From Ricinus communis (taxonomy: Eukaryota > Streptophyta > Magnoliopsida > Malpighiales > Euphorbiaceae): 64,000 nt of DNA. Position numbers and translations under genes: made by a program. Below the pieces are notes generated by a model. It was not told the origin of the DNA. It did no database searches and saw only the letters and a list, made by a program, of their open reading frames with translations. Positions within the stretch are counted from its first letter, which is position 1; each line of letters starts with the position of its first letter. The DNA is taken from positions 5,180,501 through 5,244,500 of the forward strand of contig NC_063265.1 in assembly GCF_019578655.1 (NCBI RefSeq), given 5' to 3'. Of this stretch, positions 22,300 through 34,600 are shown piece after piece.

Positions 22300-25200
22300 G
22301 GGTCAAAGATATCAAACTTTAACTATTCTAGCAAATAGATCCAGGGGTGTTAACAATATTAACATTTCGAGTGGGACTCAAATTCGGCTAGTTTTTAATT
22401 GGTTTGACCTCGTATAAAAAGTATAATAATTTAATTTTAATTTTAATTTTAAATTCATTAAATATTCGAGCTAATTTGAAAATATTTTGATATATTCATA
22501 AATTTTTGGATTCAATAAAAGATAATATATATTATATATAATAATAATGACTAAGATATATATTTTCATAATAAATTTCATTTATTTTATAAAGTTAAAG
22601 AAACATTTTTCTATTTTTATTGCAAAATGTATGGTAATAGTATTTATAAAAATTTTATTGAAAAGAAACTGTTTTTATTTTATTTTAATAGATTAAAGTA
22701 TTTATATCTAGTTAGAAATCTTTATTTTAAACTTATTACTCTTTGTATTTTTTCATAATTAGTTTAATATTATTTTTTTAAAATTATTTTGATTCATAGA
22801 AAAACTAAATAATCTTTTTTTTTAAATTTTAATAGTTCAAATAGTTCAATTTTTTTGAATTTGCATAAATAAGTCGAATTCGAAACAATTTTAATCACTA
22901 ATATAATTTTATCAAGTTGAACTTGAATAATAATATGTTCGGATTAACTTGAGTCGACTCATTCTAACTTTTAGAAAAATCTATAACTTTTATTTTAGAA
23001 TCATTTAAATTTAATTTTAAAATAAAATAAATTTACGAATTTAACATTATAAAATATATAAAAAATAATAATAATAATAATTATCTAGACTTAATATATG
23101 TTATCACCTATATATTAAATAAATAAATAATCGACTAATGTTCATTAATTTTTAAATAATAAAATATATTTTAATCATCTAATATTAAAATATAAAATAT
23201 CCATACATTCACCGTACACTTTACCATTGTCTAGGTTACCATTGTCCCTGCATCATCATTGGCGATGACCAGCTATGCCCTGCTTGAGAAAGTGGAAAAA
23301 GTTAAAAATTGCAATACAAAGAAGCAAATAAAAGGTGTTTAAGTAGTAATTTTCCCCTGAACTTGTAAACCATGTCTAATTAACCCCAAATTAAAAATTA
23401 TAGTCAAATTACCCGACATAACTGACGATTTGGACAATTCACCCCTTATTCAAACTTAAACAATGCATGTGGAAGTCACACACTCAATAAGAAATAAAAG
23501 ATTTTTTACAAAATAAAAATATTAAGTTCAAAAATAAAACTAATTAATTTCTTTTTGTCTTTCTCAAAATCTTAAAACTCCAAATTTCATTCTCTCACTA
23601 GCTTCTTTCCACCTGATTTCATTTTTCCTAAGAATACATCACTATCATCACTAGGCTCACAACTAGCATCACTTGTCAACTAAAAAATTACACCATCGCA
23701 TTTTATAGAGACACTAATGAGAAGGACTCACCACCATCGAAAACTGGATTTCTTGCGGAGAAGACTTCACAAGTGGATTTAGGTGGTGGCTACTTGTTTG
23801 CTTATTAGATTTGGAGAACATAGGTAATCGGTTTAATGGGTTTGAGGATTTTTAATATTTAAATTTAAAATTGTGTTCTGTTTGTACTTTAAATGATTGA
23901 TGACTGTTGGTTTTGTTCTTCTGCCACCTAATTGGTGAAATCTTCTTAACTGTCTAGAAGTGTTAAGGATCATAGACCGCCAAAGAAGAAATCTCCCCTT
24001 TCATGTTCTTATAAACACCTTTAAAATCAAGATTTGTCTTCCTTACAAAACCTAGATCTATCCAAATCTATAATACCCATCATCATAACAACCATCATTT
24101 TCCGCCCTTTATCCTCTCAACATCCTCTTATCATTATCAAGTAAAATCCCTCTTATTCAAATTAAACAAGACATATATTTTTATACTACATATTCTTGAG
24201 ACAAGCTAATAATTCTAACTCGTGCAAATGCAATTGAGAGGCGCTGCAATTAGAGAATCACAATGGAAATAAAGATTATAATAAAATCGAAATGAAATTC
24301 TAAAAGAAATAGAAACAATTCTAGTGCTCATCAAATAACAATCACCTTTTTCTTTTTCTTTTTTTTTTTTTTAATTTAGCATTTCTTTAACATTCTCTTC
24401 CAATGAAAATTATGGTGAAATCTTACATTTTACTTGAGACTTGTCTTTTTCTGTAATGAAATTTTGAACAATTAGAATATCGAAGCTGTGAATTTTTTTT
24501 ATTAGTATGAAATAAAGAGTGATTGTTTGTTTAATTTCTTTTTTCTCAGAGTAACGGTAAAAGCATAAATGAGAGCAAAAAGGTGGAAGAAAATGAACGA
24601 GTTCTTTTATGGTTTTAAAGGCCGGTTTGCCCCTGAACTTGTCAGTAAAGTGCAGTCCACCCCAAAGTTAACTTTTGTGGCGTATTGATCTTGCTAATTT
24701 GGCCGATTAAATCCAAAATTTAGCAAAAATCATCATGTTCATTTTTACAAGAGATGGACATATAATATTTATTTTTTACTATATAGTTGCTGAACACACA
24801 TCTAATATATAATTCGATTAATTTTTTTTTTTTTATTGTATTTAATTTTAGTTTTTTTACATATATTTTTAAGGTAATAGCAAATGATTTAAGTTGAGAA
24901 AATATAAATTTTTATTAAACAAAATCTCTGATTTTTTTTTTATTTTTTTTTTTCGTACTAAAGCATCCCAGTAGCTAGATTCAAATTTCTAAACTAAGCC
25001 ATCTCAAAAAATTGGAATTAACCGAGACGAAAACTTTTAATATTACAATCCGAATTTTAAGAAACCCTAAGATTTAATTTCAGAGATTTATTGATTTCCA
25101 AATGTTTCGTCAACCCTTAGTAAATAGAGGGTTGGTTTCAGCTCAATTAATTGGGGAAAGGCCGCAAAGAAAACGTGTATTTGTTTTTCAATATTCTCTT

Positions 25201-25358
25201 TTTAGAAATTAATAGTGGGAGTAATATATGAATCCTATACCTGGAGTAGTAATAATAACTTCCATATTTTATCAAAGTCACGATTATTTCTTGACATAAC
25301 GTCCAAACAGATCTAACTCTATTTTATATAATAAGGGAAACAAAGTTTTCCCGGCTGA
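22300..25358. other. Intergenic DNA between COPT and heat-shock genes
   Basis: No gene supported. Two stretches in the same orientation (near 23,355 and 24,630) share the phrase CCCCTGAACTTGT followed by 'ACCCCAAA', which looks like the ends of a dispersed DNA transposon. The GC-moderate section 23,590-24,130 between them has no long frame. Confidence 0.35.
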
Positions 25359-25874
25359 TCAGAAAATCTGTAAGGTCCTAGAGGAATTGTTGATCTCTCT
25401 CTTAGGTATAGTAATAGTAATCACTCCATTTTCCATATGAGCCTTCATCTTATCTGCTATTGCTTTCTCCGGCAACCTTACACGCTGAACAAACTTGCCA
25501 CTGCTGTGCTCCACACGGTACCAGTTGCCATTTTTCTCTTCTTTCTCAACTTTCTTTTCCCCGCTAATGCAGAGTACGTCTCCACCTTCCTCTAGTTCCA
25601 CCTTCACTTCTTCTCTCTTCAGCCCTGGAACTTCAGCTTTCACTATATGTGCTTCTGGAGTCTCCTTCCGTTCAATCTTTGATGAGCTAACACGCGCATG
25701 TCTAGTTACTCCGAGTGGGAAAGCTGTTGGGTGCCCTGCAACAACATGGTGGGGATGATGATGATGATGAGCAAGGGCTCCTCCAAATTGATAAAAATCA
25801 AAGAACGGGTCCCAATCACTGTAGCTAAATGGATCATTGAAAGGGCTATACACTTTGCTAGAAATGAAGGACAT
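25359..25874 (-). CDS. Small heat-shock protein, class I-type (171 aa, His-rich arm)
   Basis: Intronless ATP-independent chaperone that holds unfolding proteins during heat stress. The N-terminal arm (1-65) has the WDPFFDF motif typical of class I proteins and an unusual His run, HHHHHPHH, at 36-43. The alpha-crystallin domain spans about 68-158: ETPEAHIVKAEVPGLKREEV, a strand-rich middle with EKKVEKEEKNGNWYRVE, and AHMENGVITITIPK. The C-terminal tail RTLQIF provides an I/LxI-like anchor. No signal peptide or targeting extension is seen, so it is probably cytosolic. It is longer than the usual 150-160 residues because of the arm. It is divergently arranged with the small heat-shock gene at 26,706. 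Confidence 0.92.
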   Translation of the reverse strand: MSFISSKVYSPFNDPFSYSDWDPFFDFYQFGGALAHHHHHPHHVVAGHPTAFPLGVTRHARVSSSKIERKETPEAHIVKAEVPGLKREEVKVELEEGGDVLCISGEKKVEKEEKNGNWYRVEHSSGKFVQRVRLPEKAIADKMKAHMENGVITITIPKREINNSSRTLQIF

Positions 25875-25931
25875 TTCGCTCTATGATTTGAATTCGTAAT
25901 CGAGTGGTTATATTTATGCAATGGGGAAGTG

Positions 25932-25940
25932 AATTTATAG
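25932..25940 (-). promoter_or_regulatory. TATA box of the 171-aa sHSP gene
   Basis: CTATAAATT on the minus strand, about 60 bp upstream of the ATG. The form CTATAAAT is common in heat-shock promoters. I did not find a perfect three-unit heat-shock element (alternating GAA/TTC) upstream of it. Confidence 0.6.
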
Positions 25941-26583
25941 TGCAAGTGGAGCTGGATGATAGCGGCAAAAGCATTTGCAATGCGTTACAGATTATTCCAG
26001 AGAGGAATCATCTTTTGAAGAAAGATTGAAATGGTATTGGTCAGAAAGGAATTCTCTGAACTGTAAGTGTCGGGAGTTATTGGAGGAGGTATAAGGATAA
26101 AGAATTTACCTTAATTATTTATTCTGGTTCTTCTTGTGGATAGCTTGATCTTTTGCGCATGAATTGCTAGTGCTTATCAGAATCATTTGATTGGCAATGT
26201 GTTAAGAAATTTGAACACCAGAGTAGGATTATAACTATTGGGCTCCCAATTTCCCTGCTTGTGTGGATCCTATTTTTCGTATCTGTAAACTTCAGCTCTT
26301 CTGCTGAACCCATTTTGTAATGATCAGCCCATAACTATAATATGACCAGCTTGCTTTAAGATTGGCCCAAATTTCAAAACAATAAACAGCTAAGTACATA
26401 GGCTTGAAGCAATTCCTTGTTCCAAGGACCAGGATAGGCAGTCAGGAAAAAGCCCATCTTTATTTTAAAAGGCATTGCCACGCGGGGAAACAAGTAGAAG
26501 ATGGTGGAAGATTACAGATGAATCAAATCATATCCGGACCTCAATTATCATTGGAGAGAAGAGCCTCGAAACTTGTCAATCAC
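25941..26583. promoter_or_regulatory. Shared intergenic region of two divergent sHSP genes
   Basis: The two start codons are 831 bp apart and the TATA boxes about 640 bp apart, so both promoters must lie here. Only imperfect GAA/TTC arrays were seen, for example near 25,995-26,007 and 26,048-26,060. The open frame at 26,404-26,715 crosses the TATA box and the start of the plus-strand gene and is not a separate gene. Confidence 0.5.
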
Positions 26584-26593
26584 TATATAAATA
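26584..26593 (+). promoter_or_regulatory. TATA box of the 139-aa sHSP gene
   Basis: TATATAAATA, about 113 bp before the ATG at 26,706, leaving a 5' leader of roughly 80-90 nt. Confidence 0.7.
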
Positions 26594-26705
26594 GCAAACC
26601 TCCAATTCAAAAACTCAGCAGTTGGAAAAGAATTTTGCTTTCTAGTCATCTCGGTCACACATTCTCAACAGAAACACCAATTGTTCAAGCTTTCTTTCAG
26701 CAACA

Positions 26706-27125
26706 ATGTCTTTGATCCGATCATTGTTTGGCAACCCAATGTCAACTGACATCTGGGCACCATCTGGGCCATCGAGCAATGAGATTTCATCATTGGCTAA
26801 TGCACAAGTTGATTGGAAGGAGACACCAGAAGCTCATATTTTCAAGGCAGATCTTCCAGGACTGAAGAAAGAAGAAGTGAAAGTTGAGATTGAAGAAGGA
26901 AGGGTTCTTCAAATGAGTGGAGAAAGAAGTGTTGAGAAGGAAGAGAAGAACGACAAGTGGCACTTAGTAGAGAGAGGTAGAGGCAAGTTCATGAGGAGAT
27001 TCCGGTTACCAGAGAATGCTAAGGTTGATGCAGTGAAGGCATCAATGGAGAATGGTGTACTTACTGTTACTATTCCAAAGGCTGAGGAGAAGAAACCTGA
27101 AGTCAAGTCCATTCAGATCAATTGA
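26706..27125 (+). CDS. Small heat-shock protein, class I (139 aa, short arm)
   Basis: Intronless class I small heat-shock protein. It starts [10 protein letters not shown], the class I opening, and continues after a short arm with [20 protein letters not shown] (35-54). The alpha-crystallin domain carries [20 protein letters not shown] and ends at [12 protein letters not shown] (114-125). The tail PEVKSIQIN has the IxI anchor (IQI, 136-138) that joins dimers into larger oligomers. Typical class I members have about 150-160 residues. Here the arm between the start and the crystallin domain is shortened, and the usual WDPFxxF segment is reduced to IWAPSGPSS. Core sequence is much closer to standard class I than that of its divergent neighbour. 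A cytosolic chaperone role is inferred from the family. Confidence 0.95.
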   Translation: MSLIRSLFGNPMSTDIWAPSGPSSNEISSLANAQVDWKETPEAHIFKADLPGLKKEEVKVEIEEGRVLQMSGERSVEKEEKNDKWHLVERGRGKFMRRFRLPENAKVDAVKASMENGVLTVTIPKAEEKKPEVKSIQIN

Positions 27126-28577
27126 TTTGAGCCTAAATAAATGTGGACAAGTTTTATCTAGTGTTCTGGTATATGTTTCCTTTCATATGTTGTGCTTGAT
27201 TTGTGTTCCCTGAGAATGATGTCGTACAGTCTTATGTATATGTCGTGCTTTGAGTAACAAATTTGCTTGGACGTAATTTCTATCACTATTTCTATTTCTG
27301 TTTCTGTTTGTAGTTTCTAGCTTGCACAAGATTCCAAAAGACTCTTTTTTATCTGTTCACTTGATGCAATAGAGGTTGACAAAGAAAACAAATACGAAGT
27401 AGATTATTATCTGAAAGTGGAATAGAAAGAACAAAAGATGTCTGAGAAACTCGGAGCAATATCCAGATAGTGACTGTACTGATCAAATTATAATAATAAG
27501 AATCCTTGGCTGCAATATCCAACAACGTTGTTCTGTTTCAAAAAAAAAAAAAAAAAAAAAAAAACGACAAAACAAGAAAACAGCGTCGGGTTGTAGCAAT
27601 GTAGATTTATAATTCACAATTACAAAATGGAGCAGAACCTCAATTTGGGATTCTGCTCAAGGGTCATCAATTGGCCCTTCTACAACAATAATACATATAT
27701 ATATTGTTAACTTGCTCCATATAATCAGAAGAAAATTGCTTTTCTCCTGTGCTTATATAATATTGTTATATTATAGTATTAAATTATTTATAATTAATAA
27801 AATCATTTATTAATTAATTTATTCATTTATTATATAATTAAGGATATATATTTGGAATACATAAGTTTCTTCTTATCTTACCTTTTTGTCCCGATTTATT
27901 AATTCTATTATCTGTTTCAAATCATAGTTCATTTGTTAATTATTACTTTAACAACTAATCGTCAACTGCACTTCTCATTGATTACAATTAAAATCTCTCT
28001 TTTTACATTGTAATTTTTTGTAGGACTCTTCTATTTGGATCAAATTGATAAGATCAAATAGAGGTATTTAATAAAAAAAAAAAGAATTGATCCGGATCAA
28101 ATAGGAATATTTAAATAAAATAAATTTGTTATAAGTTTTAATTAATTAAACTAGATTAATAATTGTAAATTGATAGAAATACTTTTAATGTGTTTGGAAA
28201 CAAATAAAGAGAAAATTTCTCGTTTTTGTCTACAATAATTTCTTTCCATTTTTAATCATTTAATACTTTGCCTTCCCTATATAAGAATTAATAATTCTTT
28301 TTACAAATTGATTTAGCTTCATACATTCATCAATCATCAAGATTTTGATATATTACCATATGAATAGTTCACATCCAGTAAAATTAAATCCTAAAATCTT
28401 AATGGCTCAATAATGCACAAGTTAACAAAAGAGTTAGCCATTTTATAAATCCGATAGATTAATGTCTCAACATATATATATATGTGTTGACTAATTGTAT
28501 AGCTGTACATGTCGAAGGATTAATACAATAGTCTCTCTACTTCCTGTTCCTCCAACAATAAAATATTACTTAATTAA
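27126..28577. other. 3' UTR and AT-rich intergenic DNA
   Basis: The sHSP 3' UTR probably ends within about 200 bp. A 25-base A run is at 27,540-27,564. No gene supported. Confidence 0.4.
27540..27564. repeat. A25 homopolymer
   Basis: Twenty-five A residues. It could be the tail of a retroposed sequence, but no source could be identified upstream. Confidence 0.8.
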
Positions 28578-29880
28578 TTAGCAAGAATATTCTAAAAATC
28601 TTATCATACATTGACATGAAAAGAAAAATTGCTTAATTAATTAGATTAAGTTAAAAACACTCTAAAATTCTTATCTTACGTTCACATGAACAATTATTAT
28701 TCTTCGATTAGATTAAAATGAGTCGAGCCAGGATACTTCAAAATTCTTATTTCACGATTACATAAAAATCAAATGCTCCTTACTTAATTAAATTAAATTG
28801 ATTTAAACAAGAACATTTTGAAATTGTTATTCCACCATCACGTAAAAGAAATATTCCTTAATTAAATTAAATTAAATTAAGTAAGGACACTTCTAGACCT
28901 TTATCCCATGATCACATAAAAAATAAATATCCCTTAATTATATCAAAATTGAGTCGAGAAAAGATACTTTAAAACTCTTATCTCACGGTCACAATTATTA
29001 TTACTTAATTAATTAGATTAAATTAAGTTAAATAAGGACACTCTGAAACTTTTATTTCATGCTCACATGAAAAATGAATATTTTTTATTTAATTAGATTA
29101 GATTAGTTGAGTGAGGATACTCTCTCAAACCCTTATCTCAAGATCATGTAAAAAATTAACTTTCCTAATTAGATTAAATTGAGACAAGCAAGGACATTTT
29201 GAAATTTTTATAACACTTGACATAAAAATACTTAATTAAATTAAGTTGAGACTAGTAAGGCTATTCTAAAAATAATTTTCATAAAATTTTTATATAAAAA
29301 ATAATTGTAACTAATTAGTCCTAGTGGAGCCCTATTGGCTTAGGAATTTTAGTTTTTTTGATTCCATAACTCTAATAACATGTTTAAAATAATCTTTTTT
29401 TACTTAATTGGTTTAAATTGAATTCAGTAAGAACACTCTAAAATTTTATCACAGTTTACATGAAAATAATTTCTATATTTAAATTAAATTAAATTGAGTT
29501 GAGAAAGCATTCCAAAATCTTTATCACACATTTACATGAAAATTACATACTTAATTAGATTAAATTGAGTCGAGCAAAACCACTCTAAAGTCCTAATCAC
29601 ATATTTACATCAAAATAATTATTTCATGCTTACTTAAATTAAGTTAAGTCGAGCAAGGTAACTCTAAAATTTTTATCACACTTTTACACGTAAAGTAATT
29701 ATTCAATATTTAATTAGATTAAATTGAGTTGAGCAAAACAACTTGAAAACCCTAATTCCATATTTGCAAGAATTTTTTTTTTCATACTTAATTAGATTAA
29801 ATTGAATCGAGTAAGGCGATTCCAAAATCCTAATCATATTTTTATATTTAAAATAGTTATTTCATATTTAATTAATATAA
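28578..29880 (+). repeat. Degenerate satellite array, about 17 units of 66-83 bp
   Basis: Units begin close to 28,578, 28,633, 28,704, 28,780, 28,858, 28,935, 29,006, 29,089, 29,167, 29,233, 29,403, 29,478, 29,550, 29,629, 29,709 and 29,787, with a partial at 29,867. Each follows the order TTAATTAGATTAAATTGAG, then TCGAGCAAGGACACTCTAAA, then ATTCTTATCACA, then CATTTACATGAAAATAATTA. Copies differ widely from one another. One unit position (about 29,313-29,402) is interrupted by unrelated sequence containing CTAGTGGAGCCC. No coding frame follows the period, and the period is not a multiple of three in most units. Confidence 0.8.
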
Positions 29881-30496
29881 TCACAATTAAAAATTCATAA
29901 TTCTCATTAAATGAATATTAAAATAAGACTACATTATTATCCAATTTGATTTGGAGCAATTTGAATTGCTAAATACTTTATTATTATTTATTATTAATAT
30001 TTTAAATCAATTAATGATATATTTATTAGTATTATATATTTTATTTGTCTAATATTTAAATACTAGGTTTTGTGAGGTAGGAGAAGGGAGAGAGTACTTT
30101 TTTTTTCTTTTTTACCCAATTAAAACGACATAGTCTTGCAGGTTAAGCATGTGGAGATATGAGCGTAATGTCTTAGATGTGTGTTGCGAGAAGATATTAA
30201 TGTCCTAAGAAACTGACGTCGTTTTGCTTGTTGAGATTCCAGCGAGGATATGGCAAGCTGGGCAAAACGCATGGAATTTGGGCCGGAGAAGTTGCGAAAT
30301 TTTCCTCAAATCCAAATCCAATTTACTGTTTATTTCACTGTTCATCCGTTTTTCTGTTTTATTATTAATACTATTGATAAAATATTTAATTATATATTAC
30401 TCTCTTATTTATTATAATATTTAATTATATGTTACTCTTTAAACTCTAAAAGATATCAATTTATATATTTGCACTAAAATAAACTCTAAAAATGAC
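29881..30496. other. Intergenic DNA
   Basis: No gene supported. The 66-codon frame at 30,224-30,424 has no ATG-supported domain. Confidence 0.35.
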
Positions 30497-30645
30497 AAGC
30501 GCAACTTGAGAGGCGGAGGTCTTTAAGTTCAAACCTCCACCTCTTGACTAGGTGAGATTTCATTTCTATGTCGAGTGTAAAGTGATAGTTACGATAATTC
30601 ACCAACCATTGAGCCTTTTATAAATAAATAAATAAAAATTCTAAA
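30497..30645 (+). mobile_element. SINE-like tRNA-derived repeat
   Basis: It contains GCAACTTGAGAGGCGGAGGTC and, downstream, a good B-box-like AAGTTCAAACCTCCACC (30,527-30,543). A tail of TAAATAAATAAATAAAA ends near 30,638. TCTAAAAA precedes the body (30,486-30,493) and recurs just after the tail (30,640-30,647), a possible 8-bp target duplication. Confidence 0.45.
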
Positions 30646-31514
30646 AAGTAATAAACTATATGGTAATACAACAAACTTCAATTAAACCATCACCATCGCT
30701 GCTGCAGGAAACTCAAAACTTCAAATTTAGGATGAAATAAAAAATGGAGTTGCACCTCAATTGTGGTTCATGATTTATAAATAATGGGAAAAGAATTAGT
30801 GCATTCTTTGGTTTTTTTTATTAATTTATTTTAATTTTATTTTTCTCATTATAAAAATAAGATAAATTTATTTCATCTCCTGATAACTATTAACAAAAAA
30901 CTATCTCTTTTTAAAAAAAATAAATAAATACATCATATAAAAAAATACTTAAAAGAGTATTTTGAAAATATAATCATATAGTAAAAGAAACTAAAAACAA
31001 ATAATAATATAAAAGCACGCATAAAGATATTTGTGAATCAAATTGATTGGTTTAGAAGCTGTATGCTAATTTAAATCATAATAATTAGCATGTATTTATT
31101 TAAAATTGACTGTTAAAAGAAAAATTTAAAAATCAATTATAAGAATTTGAGAAAAGAAAGTGGTAAAACAAAATAGAAAAACTATTGTCAAAATTTTAGG
31201 ATTATAAAAGAAAGTATATATATAATATTAAAATGATATAATTTCATATAAATCATGTTCTATATGTGAATTTTAACTTTTAACTTTATATCTAATTTGA
31301 TCAAGTTTTTTTTAAGTTAAAACTTAGTTCAATCTATTTTTACTCATTTTAAACATCTCGAAACTATCTCCAATTTTAGACATTTTAAAACTATCTCAAA
31401 TTCAAGATAATTTAAATTAATTTTTTTTTTTTGGTTTCTTTTTTAGATTTTTGGATTGGTTCATATATGGTTTCATTGAACAGCCGTGAGTACATATTTC
31501 TTGATCACTAAAAG

Positions 31515-31674
31515 GGTGAAGCTATTAAAGTTGAGACCTAGTTCAAGTGGTAAGAACGTTTGCTCTTGGAAGGGTGAAGGTGTTGAATTCAAGTCCTAAA
31601 TGCCCTTTGTAAACAGTTGCAATGCATATTAAACCTTCTACGAATTAAAAAAGAAAAAAGGTGAAGCTATTAAA
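31515..31674 (+). mobile_element. SINE insertion with 15-bp target-site duplication
   Basis: The body at 31,530-31,659 is flanked by perfect 15-bp copies of GGTGAAGCTATTAAA (31,515-31,529 and 31,660-31,674). Inside are an A-box-like TAGTTCAAGTGG (31,540-31,551) and a B-box-like region TTGAATTCAAGTCC near 31,583-31,596. The 3' tail is AAAAAAGAAAAAA. Internal Pol III boxes, an A-rich tail and a target duplication together define a tRNA-derived SINE of about 130 bp. The perfect duplication suggests a recent insertion. Similar tRNA-derived candidates lie at 14.04, 30.5 and 46.6 kb. Confidence 0.85.
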
Positions 31675-34600
31675 CACATCCAAAGGGGAAAACAGTTGCA
31701 ATGCTTTCGGTAGAATAGAAGGGTGAGTATAAGAAAAGAAGCTAGAGAGATCCTCTATTGTTCTTTTGCCTCTGTTTTAACAAAGTTGGGATTGAGAGAT
31801 CGCCCACAATGCCTTGCACTAAAGGTGTGCAAAAGATTAATGCATGCCCAAGAATGGAATACGACAATCTTGAAAGAGGTGGAGGAGAGGTCCATTCAAA
31901 GACAAATCATAAGCAACAAATTGGCAAAAGATTCCCATAAATAATAAGTGTCCCAGAAAAACCCCACATTTCCATGTCCTCATTTTTCAAAGTAGGTAAT
32001 TTCGCTTGACATTTCTTAGCCACCTTTCTTTCTTACTTTCTTCAAAACGTTAATATCATAATAATTTAGCATATCATACTTCATTCCCGAACTATACAAT
32101 TCTTAAAAACCATATATTAGTATTTATTTATTAAATTTAATTAATATAAAAATAAAAAATTAAATTATTATCTACCTAAAAGTGATTAAAAATAAATAAT
32201 AATGAAATTCCTTTAATAAATTAACATATTTGATATATAAAATTATTAGAAAAATATCATAAATAATATTTTAAATATTTAGTTATTAATTAAATATATC
32301 AATATGAGGCGTTCAGGTAAAATAATTCAACCGCCGTTGTCATGTGAAAATGTAGTAATGATATATAGTTATTCTTGAAGCATTGTTTATTAATAGATCA
32401 ATCTTTCTGAGGGCAATGGATCTCGAATAGCCTTCTACTTCAGCCATTTATTGATCATAAAGAATGGTTTCAGAGCAAACTCCATTGGTACCTGTGTCAG
32501 GTTGTATTTAATGGATCGAGACTTCTATAGACAAAAGTATTAATATATGTTTTCTCGACACACAAAAAAGAAAAATTGATAAACTTTATTAATTGAATAC
32601 TACAATATAAATCATGAAATGTAAACACAGCGGCTCCACTCCTTGAAATTTTTGTTAACGGGCGCCAAATTCGAGAAAGTTGTATCCTGTTAACGTGCAT
32701 AATCCTGGCATGCCATTAATTATAGTCTTTATCCCATTGACTTCACATACCTAAACTCATTGTTTCCTAATGGAGTCATATTCATGCCTAAACTCAAAAC
32801 AATTTAAAAAAATTGATCAATAATTATAATATTTATATATTTATTAATTTTAAATAATAAAATATGTATTTAATTATTTAATATAAAAATATTAAATATT
32901 TATAAATATATACTATTTTTTATTTGTTATGATATATATACTAAATTTAGATAATTTTTTTTAATTAATTTAGCTTAATTCAATTAGTTATTTTATAGAG
33001 AAAATCCTATAGCATATAACTTATCTTACATTTTTTTAAATTTTAATTTTATAACTTTATAAAAACTTCTTTATTTATATAATTTTTATTTTAAAAATAA
33101 AAAATATTAAAAATATTATTTAATTTGTATTATTATTTTAATATAACTATTAAAAATATTATTTTATACACTTTTTCAAACTATTCAAATGAGATTAATT
33201 TATTATTTTTCTTTTGTATTTATAAATTAAAATATACTATATTTTTATAGTAGCTAATGTATTCTAATAACAATAAAAAATACATTTTAAAAAATATACT
33301 ATAATAAACTAAAATATAACTGTAAATAAATAAAGAAAAAAATTTAAAAAAAATCATTTAAAAATATCAAAAAAATAATAATTTTATGTTTATAGCAATT
33401 TCAATTTTTTATGATAGTAAAAAATATGAATAAGGATAAGGAATAAATATAATTCTACAATAATTTTATTAAAAAGATGATACTGCAAGATACTAAAATA
33501 ATATCAAAAGCATAGTATACCACAATTTTAGAAAATTATTTAAATAAAAAAATTTAGATTTTAATTGTAAAAATAAATAAAGAAGGTTTAAGCTGTAAAA
33601 ATAAAATTTTACAACCTGTGTGGCTCTATATATATAAAGATCTTATTTTTTAACCTAGTCTAGTTGAGTTTAAAGCTTTATAATAATTTTTGATATAATT
33701 CAATTATGATTAAAAAAATTAAAATTAAATTAAATTGACAAAAATTATAATATTTATTATTTAAATATGATGTGTAATTTAATATTTTAAAAGCATATCA
33801 TTTTTTTAGTTAATTTGCAATAAAATAAATCGTTATTATTATTGTGTATGTAAAATATAAGTATATTTTTGAAATATAATATATTAAATATTATAATAAT
33901 ATAATTTAATCTAAAGAAAAAAGAAAGTATTAAATTAATGTAATTCAATAGATCTTTTAATCTCAATTCGGTTCGAGTTAAAAATATAAAATTATTTGAT
34001 AATCTTTGATTTATTTCATTTGATTTTAAAACCAAACCTCAATGATATTTTCGGATATTTAAAAATTATTATTGTTTCATCATTTTATTTTATAATTTTA
34101 TATTAAAAAATCTTTTTATCAAATCTTTTTTTAACAATTTTCAACTAGAATTAATTTTATACTATTTATTTTCTGATTGTTAAAGTAATATAAAAATTGT
34201 TCTTTATAGTTTATTTATTATATTATAATATTTTTAACTAATTTAAATATAAAAATAATTAATTAATATTTTTAATTATTAATATGTTTAGCATAATGAG
34301 ATCCTAATAAAATTTAAATATCTTAAAAGTAATTATATTGATCAAAATATTAAAAATTCATATTATTAATTGAATTTTAAATTATTAAAATAAAATAGAT
34401 GATATTCTTATTATTAATTTTATGACACTAGAGTCATAATTTTATTAAGGAATTTATAAATTAAATTATATATTTTTATCAATATAATTTTTTATCTACA
34501 TTGACTTTTAAAATGTAAAAGATATTAGTACAATAAATAAAATACAATAAGCAATTTACATATTACATAAAAAATCATGGAGTAAATAGTATAAAACTAA

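Noticed and set aside
22300..24720. Complete transposon between the two CCCCTGAACTTGT phrases
   Set aside because: The phrases are in direct, not inverted, orientation and no target duplication was found.
25495..25945. Frames on both strands over the 171-aa sHSP gene
   Set aside because: Alternative-frame shadows of the alpha-crystallin coding region and its leader.
25875..26705. Canonical heat-shock elements between the sHSP genes
   Set aside because: Only imperfect GAA/TTC arrays seen by eye; none keeps three correctly spaced units. A motif scan would settle it.
26404..26715. 103-codon frame upstream of the 139-aa sHSP
   Set aside because: It spans the TATA box and overlaps the sHSP start; no domain.
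28578..29880. CRISPR array
   Set aside because: Plant nuclear context; the units are diverged tandem repeats without unique spacers.
31723..31944. 73-codon frame as a small gene
   Set aside because: No supported ATG context or domain; it lies next to the SINE insertion in repeat DNA.
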